Notes under the pieces: model-generated
Told to the model about the DNA's origin: nothing
The model's database searches: none
What the model saw: the letters and a program-made list of their open reading frames with translations, nothing else
Source of the DNA: Nakamurella endophytica
Lineage (GTDB): Bacteria; Actinomycetota; Actinomycetes; Mycobacteriales; Nakamurellaceae
DNA length: 64,000 nucleotides
Direction of reading: 5' to 3'
Assembly (NCBI RefSeq): GCF_014646215.1
Contig: NZ_BMNA01000003.1
Span: 372,001 to 436,000 of the forward strand
Position numbers and translations under genes: made by a program
Part shown: positions 25,709 through 34,093 of the stretch, piece by piece
Layout of the letters: every line of letters starts with the position of its first letter
Position numbering within the stretch: position 1 is the stretch's first letter

Positions 25709-27211
25709 ATGACCGCCGTCGTGGAACAGGTGGTGCGGGCCGTCGACCCGCGGACGGGGCAGGAGATCGGCGACCCGGTCGCCGTCAGCACCCCGGAACA
25801 GGTGGACGCAGCGGTACGCGCTGCGGCCGACGCGGGCGACCGATGGGCCGGGACGCCCGCTGGCGACCGCGCCGCCGTCCTGGAGGCGGTGGCCGCCGCA
25901 CTGGACGCCGCCCGCGACCAGCTCGTCGAACTCGCCGACCGCGAGACCGCGCTCGGCGCCGCCCGGCTCGGCGGGGAGGTGGCCCGGACCACCGGTCAGC
26001 TACGGATGTTCGCCGGTCTGCTGCGCGAGGGTGCCTTCCTGGACGCCGTCGTCACACCCGCGGACCCGGTCACCGGCACGCCCGATCTGCGCCGGATCCG
26101 GATCCCGATCGGAGTGGTCGGCGTCTGGGCGGCCAGCAACTTCCCGTTCGCCTTCTCCGTGGCCGGTGGGGACACCGCCTCCGCGCTCGCCGCCGGCTGC
26201 GGCGTGGTGGTCAAGACGCACGAGGCGCACCCTGCCACCTCGGTCGCCAGCGCGGACGTGGTCCGGCGGGCACTGGCCGCAGCGGGCGCGCCGGAGGACC
26301 TGCTGTGCGTCGTCCACGGCCGCGACGCCGGCCTCGAGTTGATCGACCACCCGCTGCTGCGAGCCGGTGGGTTCACCGGATCGCAGCAGGGCGGGCGGGC
26401 GCTGGCGGACCGGGCCGCCGCCCGACCGGACCCGATTCCGTTCCACGGGGAGCTGGGCAGCGTCAATCCGGTGTTCGTGACCCGGGCCGCGGCACAGGCC
26501 CGCGCCGGCGAGATCGCCGACGGGTACGTCGCTTCGCTGACACTCGGGGCCGGGCAGTTCTGCACGAACCCGGGCGTGCTGGTGGTCCCCGACGACGACG
26601 CCCTGCTGTCGGCGCTCGCCGATGCGGTCGCACGGTCCGCGGGTGTGCCCATGCTGACGCCGCGGATGGCGCGGACCTACGCGGAGACGGTCCGGGCGCG
26701 CGGCGGCCTCACCGCGGTGGCGACCGGGCGTCCCGGCGCGGGCCCGCAGGCGCCGGCGCCGGTGGCCTGGACGGTGACGGTGGACAGGTACCTGTCCGAA
26801 CCGTCGCTCGGTGAGGAGGTGTTCGGTCCGGCCGGTCTGGTGGTGACCTACCGCGACGACGCCGACCTGGCCGCCGTGGCGCGGGGGATGGCGGGCGCCC
26901 TGACCGCCACGGTGCACGCCGAACCCGGGGACCGCGAGCTGGTGGCCGGTCTCGTGCCGACGCTGCAGCGGCGGGCCGGCCGGTTGATCTACAACGGTTG
27001 GCCCACCGGGGTTGCCGTGGCCTGGGCGCAGCAGCATGGTGGCCCGTGGCCGGCGACGACGGCGCCGCACTGGACCTCGGTCGGCGGCCGGGCCATCGAC
27101 CGGTGGCTGGTGCCGGTCGCGTTCCAGGGTTTCCCCGACCACCTGCTTCCCGTCGAACTGGCGCAGGACAACCCGCTCGGGGTGCCGCGGACGGTGCAAC
27201 CAGGGTCCTGA
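25709..27211 (+). CDS. 2-oxoglutarate semialdehyde (2,5-dioxovalerate) dehydrogenase, NADP-type aldehyde dehydrogenase
   Basis: The 500-residue protein belongs to the ALDH superfamily. N144 (AASNFPF), K169, the general base E248 (HGELG) and the catalytic C285 (GAGQFCTNPG) are visible. The long C-terminal region with WPTGVAV and HGGPWPATT is characteristic of the ketoglutarate-semialdehyde dehydrogenase branch. It would oxidise 2,5-dioxopentanoate, the product of the dehydratase at 17832, to 2-oxoglutarate. GAAGGAG precedes ATG 25709. Confidence 0.9.
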   Translation: MTAVVEQVVRAVDPRTGQEIGDPVAVSTPEQVDAAVRAAADAGDRWAGTPAGDRAAVLEAVAAALDAARDQLVELADRETALGAARLGGEVARTTGQLRMFAGLLREGAFLDAVVTPADPVTGTPDLRRIRIPIGVVGVWAASNFPFAFSVAGGDTASALAAGCGVVVKTHEAHPATSVASADVVRRALAAAGAPEDLLCVVHGRDAGLELIDHPLLRAGGFTGSQQGGRALADRAAARPDPIPFHGELGSVNPVFVTRAAAQARAGEIADGYVASLTLGAGQFCTNPGVLVVPDDDALLSALADAVARSAGVPMLTPRMARTYAETVRARGGLTAVATGRPGAGPQAPAPVAWTVTVDRYLSEPSLGEEVFGPAGLVVTYRDDADLAAVARGMAGALTATVHAEPGDRELVAGLVPTLQRRAGRLIYNGWPTGVAVAWAQQHGGPWPATTAPHWTSVGGRAIDRWLVPVAFQGFPDHLLPVELAQDNPLGVPRTVQPGS

Positions 27212-27260
27212 CGGCCGGGCCCACCAGCCACATCGCTGCTGCCACGGGCCCGTCCCGACC

Positions 27261-27296
27261 ACCGCGGCGACCGGTGGTGCTCCCGGTCGCCGCGGT
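27261..27296. terminator. Bidirectional 14-base perfect hairpin
   Basis: The arms at 27261-27274 and 27283-27296 are perfect complements around an eight-base loop. The structure sits between the convergent ends of the aldehyde dehydrogenase gene and the small secreted-protein gene, so it can serve both strands. Confidence 0.8.
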
Positions 27297-27304
27297 TCGA
27301 CCGG

Positions 27305-27538
27305 TCAGGAGTCGGCGGGGTCCTCGGGCGCCTCCGGCGCCGTCGGAGCGGATGGATCGGTCGGAGTGGACGGGGCGGCGGGAGCGGCGAGCGTGTCCTG
27401 AGCACCGGACGGCGACGCCCCGGCCGCGCCGAGAGCGCTGCGGGCGGCGTGGGACGCCCCGGCAGCGGCCTGCGTCGCGGCGAGGATGCCGCCGGCGGTG
27501 GTCACTGCCAGGGCGACGGCGGCCAGTCGGATCTTCAT
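27305..27538 (-). CDS. Small secreted Ala/Pro/Thr-rich protein under a c-di-GMP riboswitch
   Basis: The 77-residue protein begins with a clear signal peptide (MKIRLAAVALAVTTAGGILA, then ATQAAAGA). The mature part is low complexity, rich in Ala, Pro, Ser and Thr, and ends in an acidic Pro-rich stretch (APEAPEDPADS). There is no lipobox and no cysteine. AGAGGAG at 27553-27547 is a strong ribosome site eight bases before ATG 27538. Just upstream is a class I c-di-GMP riboswitch. An exported surface or matrix peptide controlled by the motile-sessile signal is a reasonable inference, but the family is not known to me. Confidence 0.78.
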   Translation of the reverse strand: MKIRLAAVALAVTTAGGILAATQAAAGASHAARSALGAAGASPSGAQDTLAAPAAPSTPTDPSAPTAPEAPEDPADS

Positions 27539-27962
27539 GGATGGTGCTCCTCTGCTTCGGTGGCCCGGCTGACCCGTGGGGTTCCGTGGCTTGCGTCCCC
27601 GACTCGCGTCGGGTTTGCCGTTTCGGTGTCGGCCCCGAGTTGCCGATGCGTCGATCGGCAGTGGCATCTCTCCAACAGCCCAACCGGACCTTCGACAGTC
27701 CCGTAGAAGAAGACGCAGCGAAGGCTGTCCGCCGAAAGTCACCGCGACGGCCGCCGGCCGGATTTCCTGCGGGTACCGGACCGGAGGAGCGGCACGGCTG
27801 GACGGAACCGTGCACGGCCTCGGTTCGCAACGGAGCCCGACGGCCCGATGACCACCTCCGCCCATCGCCTCCGAGACCGCCTCGGACGACCGTGGACCGT
27901 CGGTGACCGGACCGCTCCGCCTCACCGGTGAACGGCGCCGGGCCGGGGTCGACAGCTGGAAG
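27539..27962 (-). other. Long leader region upstream of the small secreted-protein gene
   Basis: The first 90 bases on the minus strand next to the start hold the riboswitch described separately. The rest (about 27626-27962) has no convincing reading frame and somewhat lower GC than the flanking genes. It should contain the promoter, but I could not pick out reliable -35 and -10 elements. Confidence 0.5.
27555..27625 (-). promoter_or_regulatory. Cyclic-di-GMP-I (GEMM-I) riboswitch
   Basis: Read on the minus strand, the GEMM-I conserved blocks are in order. GGCAAACC (27619-27612) is followed by the hairpin CCCGAC-GCGA-GTCGGG with a GNRA tetraloop. Next come GGACGCAAGCC (27598-27588), a second helix with ACCC-CAC-GGGT, and finally AGCCGGGCCACCGA (27570-27557), matching the family's AGCNGGGNNACCGA. 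These are the residues known to form the ligand pocket and tetraloop contact in class I c-di-GMP aptamers. The aptamer ends three bases before the ribosome site of the 77-residue secreted-protein gene, so control of translation initiation is likely. No terminator hairpin fits between them. Confidence 0.87.
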
Positions 27963-28178
27963 TCAGTCGCTGAGCCGGACCCACAGGAACATCAGGATCA
28001 GGAACGTCACGAAGATCGGCGTCACGATCACCCAGATCCACGGGATGTCGACGTGCTCGACGAGCTTGAGCAACAGCGCGGCCGCCAGGAGGACGAGGAA
28101 GAAGACCGCGGCGAAGACGAGGGCGAAGCGCCGCTGGTTGCGCGGGATGGATCCCGATCGGTGTTCGGGTGCGGGCAT
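27963..28178 (-). CDS. Small two-helix membrane protein downstream of the OhrR-like gene
   Basis: The 71-residue protein has a basic N-terminus (IPRNQRRF) and two predicted helices, FALVFAAVFFLVLLAAALLL and IWVIVTPIFVTFLILMFLW. AGGAG lies eight bases before ATG 28178. It begins 26 bases after the OhrR-like gene, so they form an operon. I do not recognise the family. Confidence 0.72.
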   Translation of the reverse strand: MPAPEHRSGSIPRNQRRFALVFAAVFFLVLLAAALLLKLVEHVDIPWIWVIVTPIFVTFLILMFLWVRLSD

Positions 28179-28204
28179 GGCACAACTCCTGGGACGGTGC
28201 CGGA

Positions 28205-28687
28205 CTAGTTGCGCCCGGGGCTGGCGGGTGAGAGGTCGGTGGCGGCCGCGATCACGCGGGTCAGTGCGGTGTGCAGGCCGGCCAGCTCCTCCGTCGACAT
28301 GCCGAGCCGTTCCGCGACCGCTGCCGGGATGCGCAGTGCTTCGTCGCGCAGCGTGCGCCCGGGCTCGGTCAGATCGACGGCCAGGAACCGCTCGTCCTGC
28401 GGATCCCGGCCACGACGGACCAGCCCGGCGGACTCCAGTCGCTTGAGCAGCGGCGACAGCGTGCCGGGATCGAGTTGGAGCAACCCGCTGAGCGCCTTGA
28501 CCGAGAGCGGCGCCCGCTCCCACAGTGCCAGCATGACGAGGTATTGCGGGTGGGTCAGCCCGAGCGGTTCGAGCACCGGGCGGTAGAGCGCCACGACGTT
28601 GCGCGCCGCGACGACCAGTGCGAAGCAGACCTGGCGGTCCAGCGCCAGCGGGTCGGATCCGTCCGGCCGGTCGACCGCGTCCGCCAT
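28205..28687 (-). CDS. MarR family regulator, OhrR-like (peroxide-sensing type)
   Basis: The 160-residue protein resembles OhrR. Near the start, LDRQVCFALVVAARNVVALY carries the reactive cysteine position of organic-hydroperoxide sensors (QVCFAL), followed by LGLTHPQYLVMLALWE and the helix LSVKALSGLLQLDPGTLSPLLKRLE. OhrR proteins are repressors released when the cysteine is oxidised. No ohr gene is adjacent; the linked gene is a 71-residue membrane protein. ATG 28687 has no ribosome site but TACGCT lies six bases upstream. Confidence 0.88.
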   Translation of the reverse strand: MADAVDRPDGSDPLALDRQVCFALVVAARNVVALYRPVLEPLGLTHPQYLVMLALWERAPLSVKALSGLLQLDPGTLSPLLKRLESAGLVRRGRDPQDERFLAVDLTEPGRTLRDEALRIPAAVAERLGMSTEELAGLHTALTRVIAAATDLSPASPGRN

Positions 28688-28693
28688 ACAGTT

Positions 28694-28699
28694 AGCGTA
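28694..28699 (-). promoter_or_regulatory. -10 hexamer of a probable leaderless promoter
   Basis: On the minus strand TACGCT (28699-28694) ends six bases before ATG 28687. The same hexamer with the same spacing precedes the S1C protease gene (37085-37080). Confidence 0.55.
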
Positions 28700-28710
28700 C
28701 CAATCATTGG
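28700..28710. promoter_or_regulatory. Palindromic operator of the OhrR-like gene
   Basis: CCAAT-C-ATTGG (28700-28710) is a perfect 5-1-5 palindrome flanked on both sides by GCGTA/CGTAC sequence. It lies directly upstream of the -10 hexamer, consistent with autorepression. Confidence 0.6.
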
Positions 28711-28782
28711 CGTACACGGACGCTCTTGCGGGTGAGGGTCACAGCACCGACCCACGGGTGCGGTGGCCGGCACCCCGGCGGC

Positions 28783-30027
28783 TCAGGCCGGGACGGTGCC
28801 GTCGTCCAGCCTGGACACCCGGACCTCGCCGCCCACCAGGACCAGCCGCAGGTGGGTGTCCGGGTCGGCGAGGACGGCGGGATCGGCCAGCGGGTCGCCG
28901 CTGACGGCCACGAGATCGGCCGTCATCCCGACCTCGACCCGGCCCACCCGGTCCGCGATGCCGAGCAGCTCCGCGGCCACCGTGGTGGCGCTGCGCAAGG
29001 TCTCGAGCGGCGTCTCGACCGCTGCGCGCAACGAGAATTCGTCGCTCTGGTGCACCTGCATGGCCCCGAGCAGGTCGGTACCGAAGGCCACCCGGACGCC
29101 GGCGCGGCGGGCCAGTCGGAGGGCGGCGAGACCGGCGTCGTAGAGGTCGCCCAGCTTCGCGAGACTGCCGGCCGGCAGCCCGGCCGCGGTGCCCTCGCGG
29201 CCCAGCCAGTAGTAGGTGGCCAGCGTGGGGACCAGGTACGCGTCGTGGTCGACGAGCGCCTGCGCCGCCGCGTCGTCGAGGTGGTTGCCGTGCTCGAAAC
29301 TGCGGACGCCCAGCGCCGCACCGCGCTGCATCGAGGCGGCGGTGTACGCATGGGCCGCGACGTAGATGCCGCCGCGATGCGCCTCCTCCACGGCAGCGGC
29401 GATCTCGGCGTCGGAGTACTGGTCCTGCTCGAGGACATCCGACGGGGAGGCGACCCCGCCGGACAGCATGATCTTGATGTGCGACGCCCCGCGGCGGCGC
29501 TCCTCGCGCACCGCCGTGCGGACGGCATCGACCCCGTCGGCCACCCGGCCGATCCCGCCCGCCGCGGCGCAGCCGCAGTCGTCGCCACGGCCCCGGCTGT
29601 CGCCGTGACCGCCGGTCTGGCTCAACGCCTTGCCGCCGAAGTGCAGGAACGGGCCGTCGAACAGGCGGTCCTGTCCGGCCTGCGCCAGGCCCCAGTCGGC
29701 GCCGCCGACGTCGCGGACGCGGGTGAACCCGCGGTGCAGCATGGCCGTGAGGTTCGCGGCCGCGGCGATGCCGGTGTACCCCGCCGTCCAGGACGACATC
29801 GACGCCAGGTCGGCGGTCCAGGCCGCGGCGTGCACGTGGCAGTCGATCAGTCCGGGGACCAGGTGGGCACCGTCGAGCCGCAGGTGCCGGGCCCCGGCCG
29901 GAGCGGCTTCCGCCCCGATCGAGGCAATGCGGCCGTCCTGCACGACGACCGAGGTGGGGGCGGACACCGCCCCGGTGGCGACGTCGACGACCCGGCAGTC
30001 GTCCAGGACCAGCGCGGCCGTGGTCAT
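28783..30027 (-). CDS. Amidohydrolase family protein (Xaa-Pro dipeptidase/imidazolonepropionase-like)
   Basis: The 414-residue metal-dependent hydrolase has the HxH motif in LIDCHVHAA, the carboxylated-lysine region HIKIMLSGG, AAHAYT and SFEHG histidines, and the conserved aspartate in FGTD. This is the amidohydrolase TIM barrel with a binuclear metal site. The C-terminal part returns to the small beta-sandwich (ADLVAVSGDPLADP). GAGGAG precedes ATG 30027. It would cleave an amide, imide or cyclic compound; the substrate is unknown. Confidence 0.9.
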   Translation of the reverse strand: MTTAALVLDDCRVVDVATGAVSAPTSVVVQDGRIASIGAEAAPAGARHLRLDGAHLVPGLIDCHVHAAAWTADLASMSSWTAGYTGIAAAANLTAMLHRGFTRVRDVGGADWGLAQAGQDRLFDGPFLHFGGKALSQTGGHGDSRGRGDDCGCAAAGGIGRVADGVDAVRTAVREERRRGASHIKIMLSGGVASPSDVLEQDQYSDAEIAAAVEEAHRGGIYVAAHAYTAASMQRGAALGVRSFEHGNHLDDAAAQALVDHDAYLVPTLATYYWLGREGTAAGLPAGSLAKLGDLYDAGLAALRLARRAGVRVAFGTDLLGAMQVHQSDEFSLRAAVETPLETLRSATTVAAELLGIADRVGRVEVGMTADLVAVSGDPLADPAVLADPDTHLRLVLVGGEVRVSRLDDGTVPA

Positions 30028-30226
30028 CGGCGGTCTCCTCTCGGCGGTGCGGGCGGCGGGAGGTGCGTCGTCGTCCCGCGGCGGGTCCGTCCCGTCGTCG
30101 CATCCGGAGCTCTCGCTCCGGACCGCGGTCGACCCGGGTTCGGCGGACCGGTGGACCATGATCCTCCCGCCGCCGCGCGCTCGACCCGGCGGGTGTGCGG
30201 CACGGTCGGCGGCAGCGCCGCGGCCC

Positions 30227-31807
30227 TCACCGGTTCGGCTGCACCAGATCCAGACTGCCGACGGTCTGCACGGACACCGCGTTCAACTGCTCCCACGCCA
30301 GGGTCGCGCGGACCTGGTCGGCATGCATGTGCTCGTGGACGAGCCAGATGCGACCGCCGGGATGCCGCAGTGCCCGGGTGCGTGCGGCATTCAGCGTCGC
30401 ATCGATGGTCTCCGGGGTCGTGTCGGAGGCGAGCAGGATGTCGGGCTGGTCCGGGAAGACGGCGACGAAGCCCTGCAGATTGTCGGCGGACGGCGCCGTC
30501 ACGGGCCGGCCGATCGGCCAGTAATAGGCGAAACCCCAGTTGCTGGCGGAGTTGACGACCACGACGTCGCCGGGCCGGCGGAGGGCGAGGATGTCCTGCA
30601 CCGGTGTCCGGACGTCCTCGTGCGGCAGCGGATGGCCGTGGACCAGGTGCCGCACGCCGACGGTGAAGAACGCGATCGCGACGGTCGCGCAGACCAGCGC
30701 GGCCTGCACCCGCCAGCGGGAGAGCGCCAGGCACGCCCCGGCGACACCGACGGCGGCGGTGACGGCCAGCGCGGTGAGCGCGAAGTGCGACGTGCGCAGG
30801 TTGAACAGCGGGTACTGCCGGACCGCGCCCAGCACCAGCAGCTCGACCAGCAGGACCGGTACCACCAGGGCGACGTCGGGCCGGCCCAGCCTGACCACCG
30901 TCAGCACGCCGAGGGAGACCAGCAGCACCGTCAGCACGACCGGGCCGGTCCCGAGGTCGGCGTCGAGCGCGGCGATGCCGTGCGCGACGAACCGCCACAC
31001 CGCCGCCGGACCCCGCGACAGCGGCAGGTAGTTGCCCGACCAGTAGTCGGTGAGGCCCTGCGGCATGCCAGGGCGGTAGAGCAGGACGAACACTGCGAGC
31101 AGCGGCACCGCGGCGCCGGCACCGACCGCGGCCGTCCGTGCCGCGTCGGCCCAGCGGCGGGCCACCAGCTGGGTCAGCCCGATGCTGGCCAGGACGGCGC
31201 CCAGGACGAACACCGCCACCGCGCTGAACAGGAAGCCGACCACCGCTGTCACCGCGAGCGGGAGCAGGGCACGCCACGGCGGGTGGCGGCTGTCCCGGCC
31301 GACCCGGGTGGTCAGGCCGAGCAGCAGCACGGTGACGAAGGCGTCGGCGGTGTACTGCTTGAGGTCGTCCCGGTACAGCGCCGAGGGCAGCAGCAACGCC
31401 GCCACTCCGGTCAGCACGCCGGCGATCCGCGCCGCGAGCAGCCGCGGCCACGGCAGGGTGCGCCCGTACCAGTACGCGGCGGCCACGGTCGCGGCGGCGA
31501 ACAGCAGCGGCACGAGCCGCAGCCGCTCCGGGCCACCGACGACCACCAGCCGCAACAGCAACGACCAGCCGACCGGCGTCGACGCGGTGATGCGCGGCAG
31601 TTCCGACAGCGGGAGCCGGGTCGAGATGGCGACCCAGGCCTCGTCCGTCCAGAACGGCGCGGTGAGCAGGTACGGCACGTCGTGGACCACGAACGTCAGC
31701 AGGGTGAGCACCGACGCCAGCGCGGCGTCCACCGCCGTCGGCCGCCGCACCACGGATCGGACGCGATCGGCCCAGGTCTCCCGGGCAGGCCGAGCGAGCA
31801 CCGCCAC
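30227..31807 (-). CDS. GT-C fold membrane glycosyltransferase-like protein
   Basis: The 526-residue protein has about ten to twelve predicted helices. The first periplasmic loop carries FWTDEAWVA, the Asp-Glu pair that is typical of GT-C transferases (PMT/ArnT/GT39-like), and YRDDLKQYTADAF follows a few helices later. The C-terminal soluble part resembles the extracytoplasmic domain of lipid-sugar dependent transferases. It probably moves a sugar from a polyprenyl carrier onto a cell-envelope acceptor. The GTG start has only a weak ribosome site. Confidence 0.78.
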   Translation of the reverse strand: MAVLARPARETWADRVRSVVRRPTAVDAALASVLTLLTFVVHDVPYLLTAPFWTDEAWVAISTRLPLSELPRITASTPVGWSLLLRLVVVGGPERLRLVPLLFAAATVAAAYWYGRTLPWPRLLAARIAGVLTGVAALLLPSALYRDDLKQYTADAFVTVLLLGLTTRVGRDSRHPPWRALLPLAVTAVVGFLFSAVAVFVLGAVLASIGLTQLVARRWADAARTAAVGAGAAVPLLAVFVLLYRPGMPQGLTDYWSGNYLPLSRGPAAVWRFVAHGIAALDADLGTGPVVLTVLLVSLGVLTVVRLGRPDVALVVPVLLVELLVLGAVRQYPLFNLRTSHFALTALAVTAAVGVAGACLALSRWRVQAALVCATVAIAFFTVGVRHLVHGHPLPHEDVRTPVQDILALRRPGDVVVVNSASNWGFAYYWPIGRPVTAPSADNLQGFVAVFPDQPDILLASDTTPETIDATLNAARTRALRHPGGRIWLVHEHMHADQVRATLAWEQLNAVSVQTVGSLDLVQPNR

Positions 31808-31984
31808 CGCAGCACCCCCAGCCCCGCACGCGCCGGCGCCGACCCGGTGCGGTCGCCGATCACCGCGGGATGGTGCCAGGGGGACGGAGCGCCCGACGTG
31901 AGGTCATCGGACGTGTCGCCGGGTCGCGCTGCCCCGAACCCGCCCAGGCACCGGCCCGAGTGTCGCGGTCAGGACACCCGTGGG

Positions 31985-33097
31985 TCAGCGCCTCGCGCCG
32001 GCCCGGGTGGGCGTCGACACCGGCCGCGTCCGCACCCGTCCCCACCACAGCGACAGCGCCAGCGCGACGGCGAGCAGCAGGCCGCCCGCCCCGGCGAACC
32101 ACGACGCCACGTCGACCTGGCGGTGGGCGACCGTCACGTGGTGGGGGAGGTCGGCGAGGGCGCCGCTGAGCTGGTCGGCGTTCTCGGCCCGGTAGTACCG
32201 GCCGCCGGTCACGTCCGCGACCTGCTGCAGTGCCGGCTCGTCGATCACCAAGGGGTTGCGGCCGCCGCCGAACCCGCCGCCGCCGTAGCCGCCGCCCCCG
32301 TAACCGCCGCCTCCGTAGCCACCCCCGCCGCCGGCGTAGCCCTCCACCTGTGCCCCGGTGCACGCCATGCGGGTGGGGCTGGTGGTGCCGAACCCGATCG
32401 TGAAGACACGCAGGCCGCGGGCGGCCGCCTCGTCCGCGGCGGTGGCCGGTGCCACGCCCTGCGTGTTGGCGCCGTCGGTGAGCACGACGACGACGTCCGC
32501 GGCGTAGCCCTGGCGCGGGGTCGCCGCGACGTCCACGCCGGTCGGTGCGACGGCGGGATCCACGGCGGCGATGGCGTCGATCGAGGTGAGGATGGCGGCG
32601 CCGATGGCGGTGCCACGGGCGACGGAGAGCTTCTCGATCGCGTCGACCAACCGGTCGGTGTCCGTGGTCGGCGGGACCTGCAGGCCCGCCACGCCCGCGA
32701 AGGCGACGAGTCCGATGCGGGCGCCGCCCGACTGGGACCGGATGAAGTCGATCGCGGCCCGCTCCGCGACGGTGATCCGGTTCGGGTCCACGTCCGTCGC
32801 GCACATGGACGCCGACACGTCCAGCGCCAGCAGGATGGTCGTCGAGTTGGCCGCCACCGGGACGGTGGCCTGCGGACGGGCGGCCCCGACGCCGAGCGTG
32901 AGCAGGCCGAGCACCAGCAGCACGGTGGGGATCAGCCGGCTCCACCGGGTGCGGCGGGGCAGCGCGGCCCGCACGGCGGCGATCGAACTGACCCGGACCG
33001 CCGCGCGGCGCCGGCGACGACGTGACCACCAGGCCACCGCCAGCAGCAGCGGGACCAGGAGCAGGGACAGCAGCGCCCACGGCCAGGAGAACGTCAT
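31985..33097 (-). CDS. VWA-domain membrane protein (BatA-like) with Gly-Tyr repeat loop
   Basis: The 370-residue protein starts with two helices (WALLSLLLVPLLLAVAWW and IPTVLLVLGLLTLGVG), followed by a von Willebrand A domain with the MIDAS motif DVSAS, TDGANT and TIGFG. An insert of four GGGGY-type repeats interrupts the domain before NPLVIDEPALQQVADVTGG. A C-terminal helix closes the protein. Its ATG overlaps the stop of the upstream VWA gene by four bases. It belongs to a MoxR/DUF58/VWA cluster that acts with the AAA ATPase in protein assembly or metal insertion. Confidence 0.9.
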   Translation of the reverse strand: MTFSWPWALLSLLLVPLLLAVAWWSRRRRRRAAVRVSSIAAVRAALPRRTRWSRLIPTVLLVLGLLTLGVGAARPQATVPVAANSTTILLALDVSASMCATDVDPNRITVAERAAIDFIRSQSGGARIGLVAFAGVAGLQVPPTTDTDRLVDAIEKLSVARGTAIGAAILTSIDAIAAVDPAVAPTGVDVAATPRQGYAADVVVVLTDGANTQGVAPATAADEAAARGLRVFTIGFGTTSPTRMACTGAQVEGYAGGGGGYGGGGYGGGGYGGGGFGGGRNPLVIDEPALQQVADVTGGRYYRAENADQLSGALADLPHHVTVAHRQVDVASWFAGAGGLLLAVALALSLWWGRVRTRPVSTPTRAGARR

Positions 33098-34068
33098 ACC
33101 AGTCTCCCGGTCCGGGCGACGGTGAGGACCGCGCCGACGCCCAGCAACAGCAGCGCCACGGCGGTGAAGGCGCCGGCCAGCGGCACGTCCTCGTCGGCCA
33201 CGGTGAGCCGCAGGTCGATCGTCGACGCCACGCCGTCCAGCTGCGCGGCGTCCGCTGCCGGGTGGTAGCTGCCGCCGGTGGTCGTCGCGATCGTGGTCAG
33301 CGCTTCCTGGTCGAGCGCCGTGTGCACCTGGTAGCCGCCGACCTCGACGGTGGTGCCGGCCGTGGTCCCCACCCCGACGGTCTCGATGTGGATGCCGGCG
33401 TTCTGCGCTGCCGTCGCGGCGGCGACGGTCGCGTCCGCGGCGGCGGCGTCGCCCTGACCACCGCCGTCGGAGAACACCACGATCGTCGCCGACGGCCAGA
33501 AGCCGAGGTCGGGGACGGTGCCGTCCCGGGACAGCGCCACGGTCCGGCCGGTGATGGCCGACAGCGAGGCCAGGATGGCCGCGGTCAGCGAGGTGCCGCC
33601 GGCCACCCGCAGGTTGTCGACCGCGGCGACGGCGGTCGCCCGGTCCGGGCCGGGCAGCGACGTCGCCAGTGCGCCCTGGTCGAACCCGACGACGCCGATG
33701 TCGACGGTGGCCGGCTGGGCGTCGATGAACCGGCGCGCGGCGTCCTGCGCCGCGGCCAGCCGGGTGGGCGCGACGTCGGTGGCGCCCATGCTGTTGGACA
33801 CGTCCATCGCGAGGATGACCGTGCCCGCCTGCCGCCCGACGGGCAGCGACGCGAGCGGCCCGGCGAGTGCGACGGCCAGCACGGCGACGCCCGCGACGGT
33901 GAACCAGCGCCCCGGCTGGCGCCGGCGGCCACCGGGCAGGGCCACGCCGGCGGCGGCCAGCGCGGCCGATCGACGCCGCGCCGACACGACGACGGCGGCC
34001 ACCAGGACGGCCACCGCGAGGATCCCCGGTACCAGCAGCAGCGGCGACGACAGGCTCACCGATGCCAC
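33094..34068 (-). CDS. VWA-domain membrane protein (BatA/BatB-like)
   Basis: The 324-residue protein has an N-terminal helix, a second helix (WFTVAGVAVLAVALAGPL), the VWA domain with MIDAS residues DVSNS, VVFSDGGG and GVGTT, and a C-terminal helix. It is the second VWA member of the cluster. The GTG at 34068 lies 25 bases after the DUF58 stop, and the 3' end overlaps the next VWA gene by four bases. Confidence 0.9.
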   Translation of the reverse strand: MASVSLSSPLLLVPGILAVAVLVAAVVVSARRRSAALAAAGVALPGGRRRQPGRWFTVAGVAVLAVALAGPLASLPVGRQAGTVILAMDVSNSMGATDVAPTRLAAAQDAARRFIDAQPATVDIGVVGFDQGALATSLPGPDRATAVAAVDNLRVAGGTSLTAAILASLSAITGRTVALSRDGTVPDLGFWPSATIVVFSDGGGQGDAAAADATVAAATAAQNAGIHIETVGVGTTAGTTVEVGGYQVHTALDQEALTTIATTTGGSYHPAADAAQLDGVASTIDLRLTVADEDVPLAGAFTAVALLLLGVGAVLTVARTGRLV

Positions 34069-34093
34069 CGTCCCCGGTCGGGCACGACGGAGC

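Noticed and set aside
27305-27925. 206-codon minus-strand frame covering the riboswitch
   Set aside because: Only the last 77 codons, with signal peptide and ribosome site, are credible. The upstream part would translate the aptamer.
29630-33025. A plus-strand open frame of more than 1,100 codons
   Set aside because: It is antisense to the amidohydrolase, GT-C and VWA genes, all of which have clear motifs and ribosome sites. Its own sequence is low complexity and Arg/Gln/His-rich.
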